This document shows positions 25,619-35,601 of a stretch of DNA of 64,000 nucleotides, in pieces. The notes under the pieces were generated by a model. It saw only the letters and a list, made by a program, of their open reading frames with translations. It was not told the origin of the DNA and did no database searches. Made by a program: the position numbers and the translations under genes. This DNA is from Dehalococcoidia bacterium (GTDB lineage: Bacteria; Chloroflexota; Dehalococcoidia; Lucifugimonadales; Lucifugimonadaceae). The first letter of the stretch is position 1. Each line of letters opens with the position of its first letter. The stretch spans positions 280,054 through 344,053 of the forward strand of contig JAJEAU010000010.1 in the NCBI GenBank assembly GCA_022824185.1. Direction: 5' to 3'.

Positions 25619-27535
25619 ATGACTGATCGGATTTTGGATCGAGTTGATGATCCTGAAGACCTCAAGCAGCTAACCCTTGAGGAAACGGGACAGGTGGCTG
25701 AGGAGATTCGTGAAACCATAATCTCGGTAATCACGGAACGTGGCGGCCATTTGGCTTCAAATCTTGGTGTTGTGGAGTTGACTTTAGCGTTGCACCGGGT
25801 CTTCGAAAGCCCGAAAGACAGTCTGGTGTGGGACACGACCAACCAGATGTACACGCACAAGATGGTGACGGGTCGTCGGGATGAGTTTCAGGACATCAGA
25901 CTCGCCGGAGGACTGTCGGGTTTCGGTGAGCCGATGGAGAGCGAACACGATACGCTGTGCGCGGGTCACGCGGGCACGGGACTTTCCATAGCGTTAGGAA
26001 TAGCTCAGAGCGCGCAGGACCAAAATAGCGATTCGTGGACTGCCGCCGTGGTTGGTGATGGCGCGATGACATCCGGTTCAACCTTTGAAGCGCTGAACAA
26101 TATTGTTCATTTGAATCCGGAACGAATGATTGTTGTCTTGAATGACAACGGGATGTCAATTTCCGAGAATATCGGTTTTTTGACCAATTGGCGGAAACGT
26201 TTAATTACTCATCCCGAATTCCAGTCAATGATCGAACGAATGAAGTCGATCTCTCAGCGTGTGCCGACTGGGGAGCTCATGTACCGGATCGTCAAACGAT
26301 TCAACACTGGACTAGCTGGTTTGATCGTGCCGACGATGTTTTGGACCGAGATGGGTTTCCAGTATCTGGGCCCAATCGACGGTCACGATATAAAGGCGCT
26401 GGAGGAGACGCTTCGTCAGGGGATGGCGTCGCGCGGCGCGGTGCCGCTCGTGCATGTCGTGACACACAAGGGTCACGGCTACGAACCTGCGGAAGTGGAC
26501 CCTGTGAAGTTCCATCAACCTAGTTCGCCTTTGGGCTCAGGAACTGGTGCCCCGACGTATTCCAAGGTTTTCTCTGAAACACTGACCGGGATCATGCGCG
26601 AAGACGAGAAGGTGGTCGGCATAAGTGCGGCGATGTTGGAGGGCACGGGACTCGTGGACGTTAAGAGGGAGTTCCCGAGCCGAGTGTTCGATGTCGGTAT
26701 CGCTGAGCAACACGCGGTGAGCATGGCAGCCGGAATGTCGACGAAGGGGTTGAAACCGTTCGTTTCGATATATTCGACCTTCCTGCAGAGAGCCTTTGAT
26801 CAGATCCTCCATGACATCTGCCTTCAGAATTTGGATGTGACGTTGATCGCGGACCGCGCTGGCATCGTTGGTGAAGACGGTAAGACGCATCACGGGGCAT
26901 TCGACATCACGTACTTGAGATGCCTCCCCAATGCGATCGTGGCCGCTCCCCGCGACGAAAATCACTTGCAGCACTTGATCTACACGGCGCACCAGTATGA
27001 CGGGCCGTTCGCGATCAGGATCGCTCGAGGTGAAGCGGTTGGAGTTCCCATGGATTCGGAGTTACGCGAACTGCCGATTGGGAAGGGCGAAGTGCTCATG
27101 ACTGGCGACGATGTGGCCATATTTGCGCTTGGCAAGTCGAACAGCGCGGCCGTCGAAGCCGCTGATCAACTTGCGGAGTACGGAATCTCATGCTCCGTCG
27201 TCGACCCCATCTACGCGAAGCCGTTGGACGTCGAGTTGATTACTGAGGTAACGCGCAGAATTGGACGTGTTGTCACAGTGGAAGAAAACGTCCTCGCCGG
27301 TGGGTTTGGGTCAGCGATCGTCGAAGTCCTGGCGGATGCGGGAATCTCCGATGTTTCGGTTCACCGAATCGGGATGCCGGACGCCTTCGTCGAGCACGGC
27401 ACGGCCGATAACCAGCGTCAAGATCTGAGTTTGGACGCCCAAGGAATAGTGGACCAGATTCTGGGCACGTATTTCCCGGATGTCGCAGCGCGGTTGCAGC
27501 GCGGGGAAGACCCTCGGCTAGCCGCAACCGCCTAA
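25619..27535 (+). CDS. dxs: 1-deoxy-D-xylulose-5-phosphate synthase
   Basis: 638 residues, the normal length. The thiamine diphosphate site is visible as VVGDGAMTSGSTFEALN with LNDNGMSIS, and the first-half His as 'GHAGTGLSIALG'. The transketolase-type pyrimidine-binding domain shows FDVGIAEQHAVSMAAGM and 'IVGEDGKTHHGAFDITYLR'. It condenses pyruvate and glyceraldehyde 3-phosphate at the entry of the MEP isoprenoid pathway. A TATAAA at 25534-25539 may be the -10 box; no good -35 is seen. The gene is convergent with hyi (ten-base gap), and no other isoprenoid gene is adjacent. Confidence 0.96.
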   Translation: MTDRILDRVDDPEDLKQLTLEETGQVAEEIRETIISVITERGGHLASNLGVVELTLALHRVFESPKDSLVWDTTNQMYTHKMVTGRRDEFQDIRLAGGLSGFGEPMESEHDTLCAGHAGTGLSIALGIAQSAQDQNSDSWTAAVVGDGAMTSGSTFEALNNIVHLNPERMIVVLNDNGMSISENIGFLTNWRKRLITHPEFQSMIERMKSISQRVPTGELMYRIVKRFNTGLAGLIVPTMFWTEMGFQYLGPIDGHDIKALEETLRQGMASRGAVPLVHVVTHKGHGYEPAEVDPVKFHQPSSPLGSGTGAPTYSKVFSETLTGIMREDEKVVGISAAMLEGTGLVDVKREFPSRVFDVGIAEQHAVSMAAGMSTKGLKPFVSIYSTFLQRAFDQILHDICLQNLDVTLIADRAGIVGEDGKTHHGAFDITYLRCLPNAIVAAPRDENHLQHLIYTAHQYDGPFAIRIARGEAVGVPMDSELRELPIGKGEVLMTGDDVAIFALGKSNSAAVEAADQLAEYGISCSVVDPIYAKPLDVELITEVTRRIGRVVTVEENVLAGGFGSAIVEVLADAGISDVSVHRIGMPDAFVEHGTADNQRQDLSLDAQGIVDQILGTYFPDVAARLQRGEDPRLAATA

Positions 27536-27545
27536 CGCTTCGGGA

Positions 27546-28325
27546 TCACAGGTAGGGTTCGACCCAGCCAAGTCCCGATTCAGTTTCGGATGCCGGAACG
27601 TATTCGGCGCCGATCCATCCGTCGTAACCGCTTTCGCTGATGTGATTCAGGAGGAACGGGTAGTTGATCTCGCCTGAACCCGGTTCGTGTCGCCCTGGGT
27701 TGTCAGCGATCTGCACGTGACCGATGACAGGTAGCAAATCGGTGAACTTAGTTGCCAGGTCGCCTTCCATGATCTGAGTGTGGTAAACGTCGAATTGGAG
27801 TCGGACATTGTCGCGGACGGTATCTTTGATGAGCCGGTTGCCGTGGCTTGAGTTGGATACGAATGTCCTAGGGACATCGCGAGTGTTGAGCGGCTCGACG
27901 AGCACGATCGCATCGATGGCGGAGGCAGCATCGGCGGCGAAACGGAGGTTGTCGACGAGCGTTTTGTCCGCTGATTCTGGATCGGATCCGACTTCAGGTA
28001 TGCCTGCCAAACACGTGAGGCGTTGACATCCGAGGGTTTGGGCATATTCGATTGCGAGCCCAACGCCATCTTGAAATTCTCCGACGCGATCCGGCTGAAC
28101 AGCGATGCCGCGGTCGCCGTTTGCCCAATCGCCAGCAGGGAAATCGAATAGGACTTGCTCCAGGTTGTGTTTTACGAGTTGCTCACCGATGGCATCGGCA
28201 GGATGGTCATACGGAAACAGGTACTCGACGCCTTTGAAGCCGTTACGTCGAGCGGCTTCGAAACGGTCCAAGAAATCATGCTCATTGAACATCATGGTCA
28301 GATTTGCAGCGATTTTGAGGGGCAT
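27546..28325 (-). CDS. hyi: Hydroxypyruvate isomerase-like TIM-barrel enzyme
   Basis: 259 residues from the ATG at 28325 (GAGG nine bases upstream); longer in-frame starts are not conserved. Strong Hyi/OtnI features: KIAANLTMMFNEHDFLDRF at the start, GVEYLFPYD, VLVEPLNTRDVP with the first catalytic Glu (about 141), 'DVYHTQIMEGDLA', GHVQIADNPGRHEPG and 'GWIGAEYVP' with the second catalytic Glu. It interconverts hydroxypyruvate and tartronate semialdehyde, or acts on related keto acids. In a genome rich in sugar-acid enzymes it may feed glyoxylate- or tartronate-linked breakdown. Confidence 0.9.
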   Translation of the reverse strand: MPLKIAANLTMMFNEHDFLDRFEAARRNGFKGVEYLFPYDHPADAIGEQLVKHNLEQVLFDFPAGDWANGDRGIAVQPDRVGEFQDGVGLAIEYAQTLGCQRLTCLAGIPEVGSDPESADKTLVDNLRFAADAASAIDAIVLVEPLNTRDVPRTFVSNSSHGNRLIKDTVRDNVRLQFDVYHTQIMEGDLATKFTDLLPVIGHVQIADNPGRHEPGSGEINYPFLLNHISESGYDGWIGAEYVPASETESGLGWVEPYL

Positions 28326-28387
28326 AGGAGATCCTCTAGCTTGATTTATGTTGCGCACGTAGGGGATTGCGCGACATCTCATCTTAA

Positions 28388-28416
28388 GTGATGAATCACC
28401 ATCGAACGATAGTTCG
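28388..28416. promoter_or_regulatory. Two adjacent palindromes in a divergent promoter region
   Basis: GTGAT-GA-ATCAC (28388-28399) and CGAAC-GATA-GTTCG (28403-28416) lie next to each other in the 242-base gap between hyi (minus) and the SLC13 gene (plus). Such paired dyads are typical repressor sites. No regulator gene is adjacent, and I can assign no family. Confidence 0.35.
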
Positions 28417-28567
28417 CAACATGCACGAAGTATTTTAGGCGTGTCGATTCGGTCGGCTTGGAGACGGAACTCGTAGGCAGGTTATTTTTGACGGAGTACC
28501 GCGGCTTGCGCGTATCCGATAATTGATCGCGTGGGAACGTCTGCAAGAGCTAAAGTGAGTTCATCTA

Positions 28568-30367
28568 ATGAATGGCTTGTCGATGGATGAGCTCATTGTT
28601 TTCGCGGTTCTTGCAGTGGCGCTTGCGCTGTTCGTGTGGGGCAAGTGGCGCTACGATGTGGTCGCATTGCTCGCGCTGTTGGTGCTCGCAGTGGCGGGTA
28701 TCGTCCCGGCTTCTGACGCATATCTCGGGTTTGGGCATCCGGCAGTAGTAACCGTTGCGGCCGTCCTGATCCTGAGCAAGGCGCTCCAAGATTCGGGTGT
28801 AGTTGACGTGGTTGCCAAGTGCTATGCCCGAATCCCGAGTATTCCGATCTTGCGGATCCTGAGTTTGTCGGGGATCACCGCGTTCGCATCGGCGTTTATG
28901 AATAACGTCGGTGCCGTCAGTCTGTTGATGCCGGTCACGATCCGGGTCGCCAAGAGGGACAGGCAATTGCCTTCGAGATACCTCTTGCCTGTGGCCTTCG
29001 CGTCGCTTCTCGGAGGCATGGTGACGCTGATCGGGACACCACCCAACATCATCATCTCGAATTTCCGGCGCGATGAAGCAGGCGTGGCGTTTCAGATGTT
29101 TGACTTCGCTCTAGTCGGCGTCGGTGTGGCGTTAGTGGGGATCGCGTTTATGGCCCTGTTTGGTCGGCGTTTAATTCCCGCCAGAAGGGCCCGCCTCGCC
29201 TTGGGAGACACACTGCACATCGAAGAGTACATGACTGAATTGAGGGTGCCCGAAGATTCGCGGTTCGTTGGAAGCCAGGTCCGCGATCTCGAGGAGCTGG
29301 CAGAGGAGGACGTAGCGATCGTAGGCATGTTGCGGCGAGGTGAAGTCTATGTCGCACCGTCAAGTTCCGAAGTGATCGATGCTGACGACATCCTCATAGT
29401 CGAGGCAGATGCAGATGACCTCAGGTTGTTTGTCGACTCATCAGGGTTCGTGCTCGTGGGATCCAGAGACATCCGGGCGGATGTCGATAAGACTTTGACC
29501 TCTGACGAAGTGTTGGTCGTAGAGGCGATCGTGATCCCCGAGAGTTCGGCTAGCGGCAAGTCGGCACGGGAATTACATCTGCACGCGACGTATGACGTGA
29601 ACCTGCTGGGGATATCCCGGCGCGGAACACGACTGGCGCGTCGATTGGGCAGTATTGAGTTTCTTCCAGGAGACGTTTTGTTGCTTCAGGGGAGAACCGA
29701 TTCGGTGCAGGCCGCGTTGACGAGGTTGGAATTGTTGCCTTTGGCCGAAAGAGATCTGAGTATCGGGCAAAAACGCAGACCGTTGTTCCCAGTTGCGGTG
29801 TTTGGTGCGGCAGTGTTGTTGTCGGCTTTCGGTGTGATTCCGATCCAAATCTCGTTTGTCGCCGCCGCCGCAGTCCTTCTGTTGACGCGTTTCTTGACGC
29901 TTCAACCCCTATACCGGTCGATCGATTGGCCGGTGATTGTGTTGTTGGGAGCAATGATCCCGGTAGGCGAGGCGTTGCAGACAACCGGCGGGGCGGAACG
30001 GATTGCGATCTTTATCGCTGACATGAGTGGATCACTCCCGGCTTGGACTGCTTTGGGTATCGTGCTTGTAACGACGATGCTGTTGTCGGTGATAATCAAC
30101 AACGCCGCGGCTGTGGTTGTGATGGCACCGATTGGTATCGCGGTCGCGACAACGTTGGGAATGAACTCCGATCCGTTTTTGATGGCAGTCGCGATCGGTG
30201 CGTCATCGGCGTTCCTCACGCCCATCGGACATCAATCAAACACGATCGTGATGGGTCCGGGTGGGTATCACTTCAGCGATTACCTTCGGTTGGGTTTCCC
30301 GTTGTCGTTGTTGATCGTCGTTGTAGCGATTCCCCTGATATTGTGGGCTTGGCCTTTGGGCAATTAA
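28568..30367 (+). CDS. SLC13/DASS-family anion transporter with two RCK_C (TrkA-C) domains
   Basis: 599 residues. The N-terminal membrane half carries FMNNVGAVSLLMPV and 'LIGTPPNIIISNF', the conserved substrate/Na+ site of this family. Two RCK_C regulatory domains are inserted in the middle (about 215-290 and 310-385). The C-terminal membrane half carries 'IINNAAAVVVMAPIG' and FLTPIGHQSNTIVMGPGGY. Such proteins import sulfate or di- and tricarboxylates with Na+; the RCK_C domains sense ligands. With the SulP gene it makes two anion carriers within 5 kb. Confidence 0.9.
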   Translation: MNGLSMDELIVFAVLAVALALFVWGKWRYDVVALLALLVLAVAGIVPASDAYLGFGHPAVVTVAAVLILSKALQDSGVVDVVAKCYARIPSIPILRILSLSGITAFASAFMNNVGAVSLLMPVTIRVAKRDRQLPSRYLLPVAFASLLGGMVTLIGTPPNIIISNFRRDEAGVAFQMFDFALVGVGVALVGIAFMALFGRRLIPARRARLALGDTLHIEEYMTELRVPEDSRFVGSQVRDLEELAEEDVAIVGMLRRGEVYVAPSSSEVIDADDILIVEADADDLRLFVDSSGFVLVGSRDIRADVDKTLTSDEVLVVEAIVIPESSASGKSARELHLHATYDVNLLGISRRGTRLARRLGSIEFLPGDVLLLQGRTDSVQAALTRLELLPLAERDLSIGQKRRPLFPVAVFGAAVLLSAFGVIPIQISFVAAAAVLLLTRFLTLQPLYRSIDWPVIVLLGAMIPVGEALQTTGGAERIAIFIADMSGSLPAWTALGIVLVTTMLLSVIINNAAAVVVMAPIGIAVATTLGMNSDPFLMAVAIGASSAFLTPIGHQSNTIVMGPGGYHFSDYLRLGFPLSLLIVVVAIPLILWAWPLGN

Positions 30368-30374
30368 CGGTCCA

Positions 30375-31619
30375 TCACAACTCGGTCTTGGGGATGTCCT
30401 TAGTTGGGTCTCGGAATGGAACTCGAACCACGGTTGCATCGACAATGCCGTCTGCGGGTAGTTGCACCTTGACGTTAGTGCCAATCCGCCAATGGGTCCT
30501 CGGCAATACGGCGATGGCGATATTTGAGCCAAAGTTCGGAGACCAGAACGCGCTGGTGATGAATCCGACGTCATGCCCGGTGTCTTCGTCCTTGACGAGA
30601 TAAAAATCCTCGTTGTACCACGTCAGGGGCTCGCCGCCCATACGCAACCCGACCAGACGTTGTTGGACGCCTTCCCGTTTGATCTTCGCCAACGCATCCT
30701 TGCCGATGAAGTTGGCCTCTTTGTCGAGATCCACTTGCCAACCTAAACGGACCTCATACGGGTTGTTCTCGATGTCCAAGTCTTGACCATACGAGAGGAT
30801 ACCCGCCTCGAGACGCCGAATATGGCTGGGAGCGATGACGCCGAGGTTGAAATCTTCGCCCTGCTCGAGGATGGAGGGCCAGACATCGTCGGCATGTAGC
30901 GTCGCATCGTGAAGATAGATCTCGAAGCCGACTTCGCCCGAGAAACCGGTGCGGGAGATGGTCACCTTGTGGCCGTTGAGGTTGTCGTGGATCAAGCCGT
31001 AGTACGGGATGTTTCGGATGTGTGCTCCGAACATCTTTTCCATCAGAACGGCGGATTTGGGCCCTTGGATCTGGATGGGGGAGACGTCGATCTCGCGTAT
31101 CTCGACGTTGTAATCGGCAAATGAGTTGACACCTTGAGCCCAAAGGAGAACGTCGGAATCGGAGATGCTGAACCAGAACTCGTCTTCGGCGACACGCAGA
31201 AGTACCGGGTCGTTGATGACGCCCCCGTACTGGTTGCAGAGGATGACGTAACGAGCTTGCATCGGTGGGATCAAAGAATGAACATCGCGAGTGATGAGGA
31301 GATTCACGAAGTCGGCCGCGTCGGGTCCTTTGACTTGGATCTGTCGCTCGACCGCGACGTCCCACATGCTGACGTGTTTGGTGAGGAAATCGTATTCGGC
31401 TAGCAATCCACCATCTTCTGGTTTGATGTACGAGCGGGGATGGTAGACGTGGTTGTAGACCGTGTATGCCCGGCACCCCGCGGCCTTGGACAAATGCCAC
31501 CAGGGGGATTTGCGGACCCTCGTCGAGATGAGCATCCTCGCGTCGCTATTACCGCTTTGGCGTAAGTTGATGGGCCAGCTTCGTGTTTTGAGGCCGTCGA
31601 TCAGGAGGGATTGCGACAT
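30375..31619 (-). CDS. GcvT-fold folate-dependent aminomethyl/methyl transferase, DmdA-like
   Basis: 414 residues with GGAGG eight bases before the ATG. The N-terminus reads 'RVRKSPWWHLSKAAGCRAYTVYNH' in parts, then VSMWDVAVERQIQVKGPDA and 'TRDVHSL', followed by QYGGVINDPVLLR and 'SRTGFSGEVGFEIYL'. This layout is closer, from memory of the family, to the DMSP demethylase DmdA branch than to true GcvT (glycine cleavage). These enzymes move a methyl or methylene group to tetrahydrofolate. The upstream gene of the same direction is an FAD-GcvT fusion, so the pair probably degrades methylated amines or sulfonium compounds. Substrate unproven. Confidence 0.82.
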   Translation of the reverse strand: MSQSLLIDGLKTRSWPINLRQSGNSDARMLISTRVRKSPWWHLSKAAGCRAYTVYNHVYHPRSYIKPEDGGLLAEYDFLTKHVSMWDVAVERQIQVKGPDAADFVNLLITRDVHSLIPPMQARYVILCNQYGGVINDPVLLRVAEDEFWFSISDSDVLLWAQGVNSFADYNVEIREIDVSPIQIQGPKSAVLMEKMFGAHIRNIPYYGLIHDNLNGHKVTISRTGFSGEVGFEIYLHDATLHADDVWPSILEQGEDFNLGVIAPSHIRRLEAGILSYGQDLDIENNPYEVRLGWQVDLDKEANFIGKDALAKIKREGVQQRLVGLRMGGEPLTWYNEDFYLVKDEDTGHDVGFITSAFWSPNFGSNIAIAVLPRTHWRIGTNVKVQLPADGIVDATVVRVPFRDPTKDIPKTEL

Positions 31620-31677
31620 TGTGCGCCTCCAGTTAAATGTGTGAGTTGTGATGGTTGGTTCAACCCGTCGGTAGGTC

Positions 31678-34146
31678 TTAGGTTTTGAGCTTTCCTCCTT
31701 GCGGATCGTAGAGTGGTTCTTCGCTAACCGTTGCGTTCAAAGGTTCGTCAAAGTATTTGATTTGGATTTTTGTACCGGGGGTAGCGTGGGAAATGGGGAG
31801 GTATCCATACGCGATGCCTCGTCCAACGGTGTGCCCGTAATTTGCACTGGTCACGTAACCGAGGACGTGATCGCCATCAAGGATGGGTTCCTTGCCCATG
31901 ACAACCCGATCTGGGTCGTCAAGAGTGATGCAGCACAGTCTTCGTGTTACCCCCTCGGCACGGATCTTTTCGAGTGCGGCTTTGCCGATGAAGTCGGGTT
32001 TGTGCATCTTCACGGCGAAATCGATGCCAGCTTCGTAGGGGTTGTAGTCGGTGTGAATATCGTTGCCCCAAAGTCGATAGCCCTTTTCGAGGCGTAGCGA
32101 TTCGAAGGCACCCGAACCGGCTGGAATAATACCGAAGGGTTGACCTGCCTCCCAAAGGAGGTCCCAAAGTCTTTGGCCAAATTCGACTGGTGCGTAGATC
32201 TCCCATCCAAGCTCACCGACGTACGAGATGCGAAGGGCCATCGCTGGTACGTCTACAACGGTGATCGGTTTCCCGGCCATGTAAGGGAAACTGGCGTTCG
32301 AGACATCATCGTCAGTAAGGGTTTCGAGGACTTCCCTTGCCTTTGGCCCCCACAGCCCGATGCAGCACAGATTGGATGAGATATCGGTGATGTTGACGTT
32401 TGCATCGGAGGGAGTGTTCGACCGGATCCATTCAAGGTCGTGCAAACCCATGCTGCCGCCGGTAACGATCATGAATTGGTCTTCGGCCAACCGCGTAACG
32501 GTCAGATCGCATTTGATCGTCCCACGGGATGTAAGCAACGCGGTGTACGTGATCGCGCCCACTGGTTTGTCGACATCATTGGCGGATAGACGTTGGAGTG
32601 TTTTGAGGGCGTCTGTTCCTGAGATTTCGAACTTGGCGAACGGTGTTAGATCAAATAGCGCGACCCGTTCTCTTGTCGCCTCGTGTTCGGCGGCGATGAT
32701 CGGTGACCACTCGATCGCTTCCCAGCCTTCGCGCGATGATCCGGGGATATCCGAGTCCGCAAGTAGTTGTCGATTCGCTTCGTACCACTGGGGACGTTCC
32801 CAACCCGTATTTTCGAAGAACACAGCTCCGAGTTCCTGTTGCCTCGCAAAGAAGGGCGTAACTCGGAGATTCCTGGGGGCAGACACCTGTTGCATCGGAT
32901 GGATGATGTCGTAGACCTCTCGGTACTGTTGCGCGGCTCGTGCGCGGACATAAGGCCGCGTAAGAGCGTGTGGGTGAAAGCGGTTGATATCGCACTCGTG
33001 GATATCAAACGTCGGTTCACCTTCGACGATCCATTCCGCGACCGCTTTGCCGACACCGCCAGCGTGGGTAATCCACACGGCCTGTGCGGACCAAAAGCCG
33101 CAAAGTTGAGGTGCTTCGCCGAGGATCGGGAAACCGTCCATCGTAAACGAGAAAAGGCCGTTGAACTTCTTGGCATAGCCAACGCCGTCCAAGGCAGGAA
33201 TGACGTCGCCCGCGGCCTCCCTCGCCGCTTCGAAATGATCTGCAGTGAACGGCATTTCCGCAGGCGCGATTGGGGCTTCTTCGATAGAGAGGATGTCTTC
33301 CGAATCGACCATCAGCGGTTCGTGAAGATATGAGCCAACGCCAAAGGCTTCGCCGTGTTGGCGGAAATACATCGCGCGGTCTTGATGCCGGACGAATGGC
33401 ATCGAGATCTCTTCATACGCCCCGGCGAGATCCTCCAACGGCTCCGTGATGCCATAGATATGCTGCATCGGCGATAGCGGGATCGGGACGCCCGCAAGTG
33501 CCCCGAGTTTGGGTGCCCAAATGCCCACCGCGGACACGACAACTTCGGTTTTGATGTCCCCGCGAGTTGTCCGAATCCCTTGGACACGGCCATTCGATAT
33601 GTCGAATCCAGTTAACTCGGTATCGCCGAAGAACATGGCACCGGCGTCCAACGCCGCACGAGCCATCGCTTCGGCGGGCTTGGTAGCTGGGGTTTGGATG
33701 TCCGACGGGACGTACAGCGCGCCTAGGATTTTGGGCGATAGGAGTGGAACCAAATCGCGTGTCTCTCGAGCAGTGAGGAGGTGGGCTTCCAGTCCCCAAC
33801 TCAACCCCAGTCCGGCTTTGCGTTTCAGATCGGTCAACCTCTCCGGCGTCCATGCGATTTCAAGGCTGCCTACTTGGTTGACGCACGGGTGACCGTCGAG
33901 TGCCATATTCGCCCATTCTTCGACCGTGGTTTTGGCGAACGTCGTCATCGTTTTCGACGCGTTCAGTTGAAACACGTTGCCTGGAGCATGAGTGGTCGAT
34001 CCGCCGGTCTCGAAAAGTGGCCCCTGATCGACGACTACGATCTCCCGCCAACCAAGCCTTGTGAGATGGAACGCGACGCTACAACCAGCGATCCCTGCGC
34101 CGATTACCACTGCACGAGCGTGCGATGGCAACGATCTGTCGGACAT
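31678..34146 (-). CDS. FAD-dependent dimethylglycine/sarcosine dehydrogenase-like protein with GcvT domain
   Basis: 822 residues, the length of the DMGDH/SARDH family. The N-terminal DAO fold has the dinucleotide motif VVIGAGIAGCSVAFHL (Gly16-x-Gly18-xx-Gly21) and STTHAPGN, where His53 matches the His that holds FAD covalently in DMGDH. An FAO-type middle region is followed by an aminomethyltransferase (GcvT) fold from about 415, ending with a barrel domain. It should demethylate an N-methyl substrate and pass the carbon to folate. It lies 58 bases before the DmdA-like gene and is probably cotranscribed with it. Confidence 0.88.
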   Translation of the reverse strand: MSDRSLPSHARAVVIGAGIAGCSVAFHLTRLGWREIVVVDQGPLFETGGSTTHAPGNVFQLNASKTMTTFAKTTVEEWANMALDGHPCVNQVGSLEIAWTPERLTDLKRKAGLGLSWGLEAHLLTARETRDLVPLLSPKILGALYVPSDIQTPATKPAEAMARAALDAGAMFFGDTELTGFDISNGRVQGIRTTRGDIKTEVVVSAVGIWAPKLGALAGVPIPLSPMQHIYGITEPLEDLAGAYEEISMPFVRHQDRAMYFRQHGEAFGVGSYLHEPLMVDSEDILSIEEAPIAPAEMPFTADHFEAAREAAGDVIPALDGVGYAKKFNGLFSFTMDGFPILGEAPQLCGFWSAQAVWITHAGGVGKAVAEWIVEGEPTFDIHECDINRFHPHALTRPYVRARAAQQYREVYDIIHPMQQVSAPRNLRVTPFFARQQELGAVFFENTGWERPQWYEANRQLLADSDIPGSSREGWEAIEWSPIIAAEHEATRERVALFDLTPFAKFEISGTDALKTLQRLSANDVDKPVGAITYTALLTSRGTIKCDLTVTRLAEDQFMIVTGGSMGLHDLEWIRSNTPSDANVNITDISSNLCCIGLWGPKAREVLETLTDDDVSNASFPYMAGKPITVVDVPAMALRISYVGELGWEIYAPVEFGQRLWDLLWEAGQPFGIIPAGSGAFESLRLEKGYRLWGNDIHTDYNPYEAGIDFAVKMHKPDFIGKAALEKIRAEGVTRRLCCITLDDPDRVVMGKEPILDGDHVLGYVTSANYGHTVGRGIAYGYLPISHATPGTKIQIKYFDEPLNATVSEEPLYDPQGGKLKT

Positions 34147-34176
34147 TTTTGGACCCTGTCCGGTTTCAGGCGTTCG

Positions 34177-35556
34177 TCAACCGAATGATTCACGAGTCAA
34201 ATCCAGCTCGGGTGCCAGTTTGACCGGGTATTCGAGGGCGTTGACAAGACCTCGAAACTCAGGCGAAAGACTATTCAAATGCTCTGCGACTCGCCGACGA
34301 ACCGTCTCAATTGAATCGACTGGGAACCGATTTATGCCATCTGTTACCACGTTGCGGGACAGTTCTACGTATTCAGGGGTAGGGGACGATTGAGCGCAGT
34401 TTATTACAAGATCACCAGCCATGTGATCGTTTATGAAACGCCGCATCACCGTTTTTGCCCACGGCAAAGTTCGCTTGTTCGCACTGAGTTTGAAGACCGG
34501 TTTGCCGTCAAGCTCCACCAGTTTGTACACGGAATCAATGTATGGAGCATCGGCTGATGTCCCGAAGCGTGTGCCCACCCCGAAGGCATCGATAGGTGCG
34601 CCTGAGGCGATCAGATCTCGGATCGAATACTCGTCGAGACCACCACTCGCCATGATTTGCACATCCGGGTAACCCGCAGCATCAAGCAGAGACCGAGCGT
34701 CTTTAGCGAGTTGCCCGAGGTCGCCGCTGTCAAGACGGATGGCGTTAATGGATGCGCCCCGTTTTCGAGCGGCAGCAGCGACGCTGATGGCGTTCCGCAC
34801 ACCCTCCAAAGTGTCGTAGGTGTCGACGAGGAGCGTCGTAGAGCCGGGAAACTCATTCGCGTAAGCGTCGAAGGCGGAATATTCGTCGCCGAACGCTTGG
34901 ACAAAGGAGTGGGCCATCGTGCCGAACGCCGGTATGCCGTAGAGCGCAGCGGCTTTGAGGTTGCTGGTACCAGCGAAACCAGCGATGTAACCGGTTCGTG
35001 CCGCCTTGACAGCCGACTCTTCGCTGTGGGTGCGTCTCGAACCGAAATCTACGACTGGTCTGCCCGCTGCTGCTTCGACGATGCGCGAAGCTTTCGTGGC
35101 AAAAAGGGTCGCACTCGTAACGATGTTGAGGAGCATCGTCTCGACGATCTGAGCCTCGATGATGGGCGCAGTGACTTCCAGAAGTGGTTCGTCGGCGAAA
35201 ACTATGGTCCCCTCAGGGACAGCGCGCACGTCGCCAGTAAATCGCACCTTCGCCAGATACGTCAGGAAATCTTCAGACAGCGGGGTAGTCTCACGGAGAG
35301 AACCGATGTCTTCCGGCCCGAAACGGAAGTTGAGCAGGAAGTCGACCGCTTCGTCGATGCCACAGGCGACATAGTAGCTGCGATTGTCGGGATAACCACG
35401 GAAGAAGAGACTGAAGGTGGCCATGCCGTCCATGCCACGTCGCCAGAAGACTTGCGACATGGTCAACTCGTATAGGTCTAAACTGAGCTCTTTGCGGTAA
35501 GGGGGCACGACAGCAAGGCGATAGCGGAGTGTTGGTGCATACTTTAATGCTGGCAA
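34177..35556 (-). CDS. pncB: Nicotinate phosphoribosyltransferase
   Basis: 459 residues from the first ATG (35556). A GTG at 35505 would give 442 residues beginning just before SLDLYELTM, so the exact start is uncertain. Family marks are LYELTMSQVFW, 'DFGSRRTHSEESAVKAAR', GTSNLKAA, 'GTMAHSFVQAFGDE' and IRLDSGDLGQLAKDAR, then MASGGLDEY and AFGVGTRFGTS. It makes nicotinate mononucleotide from nicotinate and PRPP. The nicotinamidase gene at 45108 would supply nicotinate. It is transcribed divergently from the alcohol dehydrogenase-like gene with only 45 bases between. Confidence 0.93.
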   Translation of the reverse strand: MPALKYAPTLRYRLAVVPPYRKELSLDLYELTMSQVFWRRGMDGMATFSLFFRGYPDNRSYYVACGIDEAVDFLLNFRFGPEDIGSLRETTPLSEDFLTYLAKVRFTGDVRAVPEGTIVFADEPLLEVTAPIIEAQIVETMLLNIVTSATLFATKASRIVEAAAGRPVVDFGSRRTHSEESAVKAARTGYIAGFAGTSNLKAAALYGIPAFGTMAHSFVQAFGDEYSAFDAYANEFPGSTTLLVDTYDTLEGVRNAISVAAAARKRGASINAIRLDSGDLGQLAKDARSLLDAAGYPDVQIMASGGLDEYSIRDLIASGAPIDAFGVGTRFGTSADAPYIDSVYKLVELDGKPVFKLSANKRTLPWAKTVMRRFINDHMAGDLVINCAQSSPTPEYVELSRNVVTDGINRFPVDSIETVRRRVAEHLNSLSPEFRGLVNALEYPVKLAPELDLTRESFG

Positions 35557-35601
35557 CTGGGAGCGAGGGTGAATCGGTAGGTAATCGACGGGAGAAACGG
35601 G

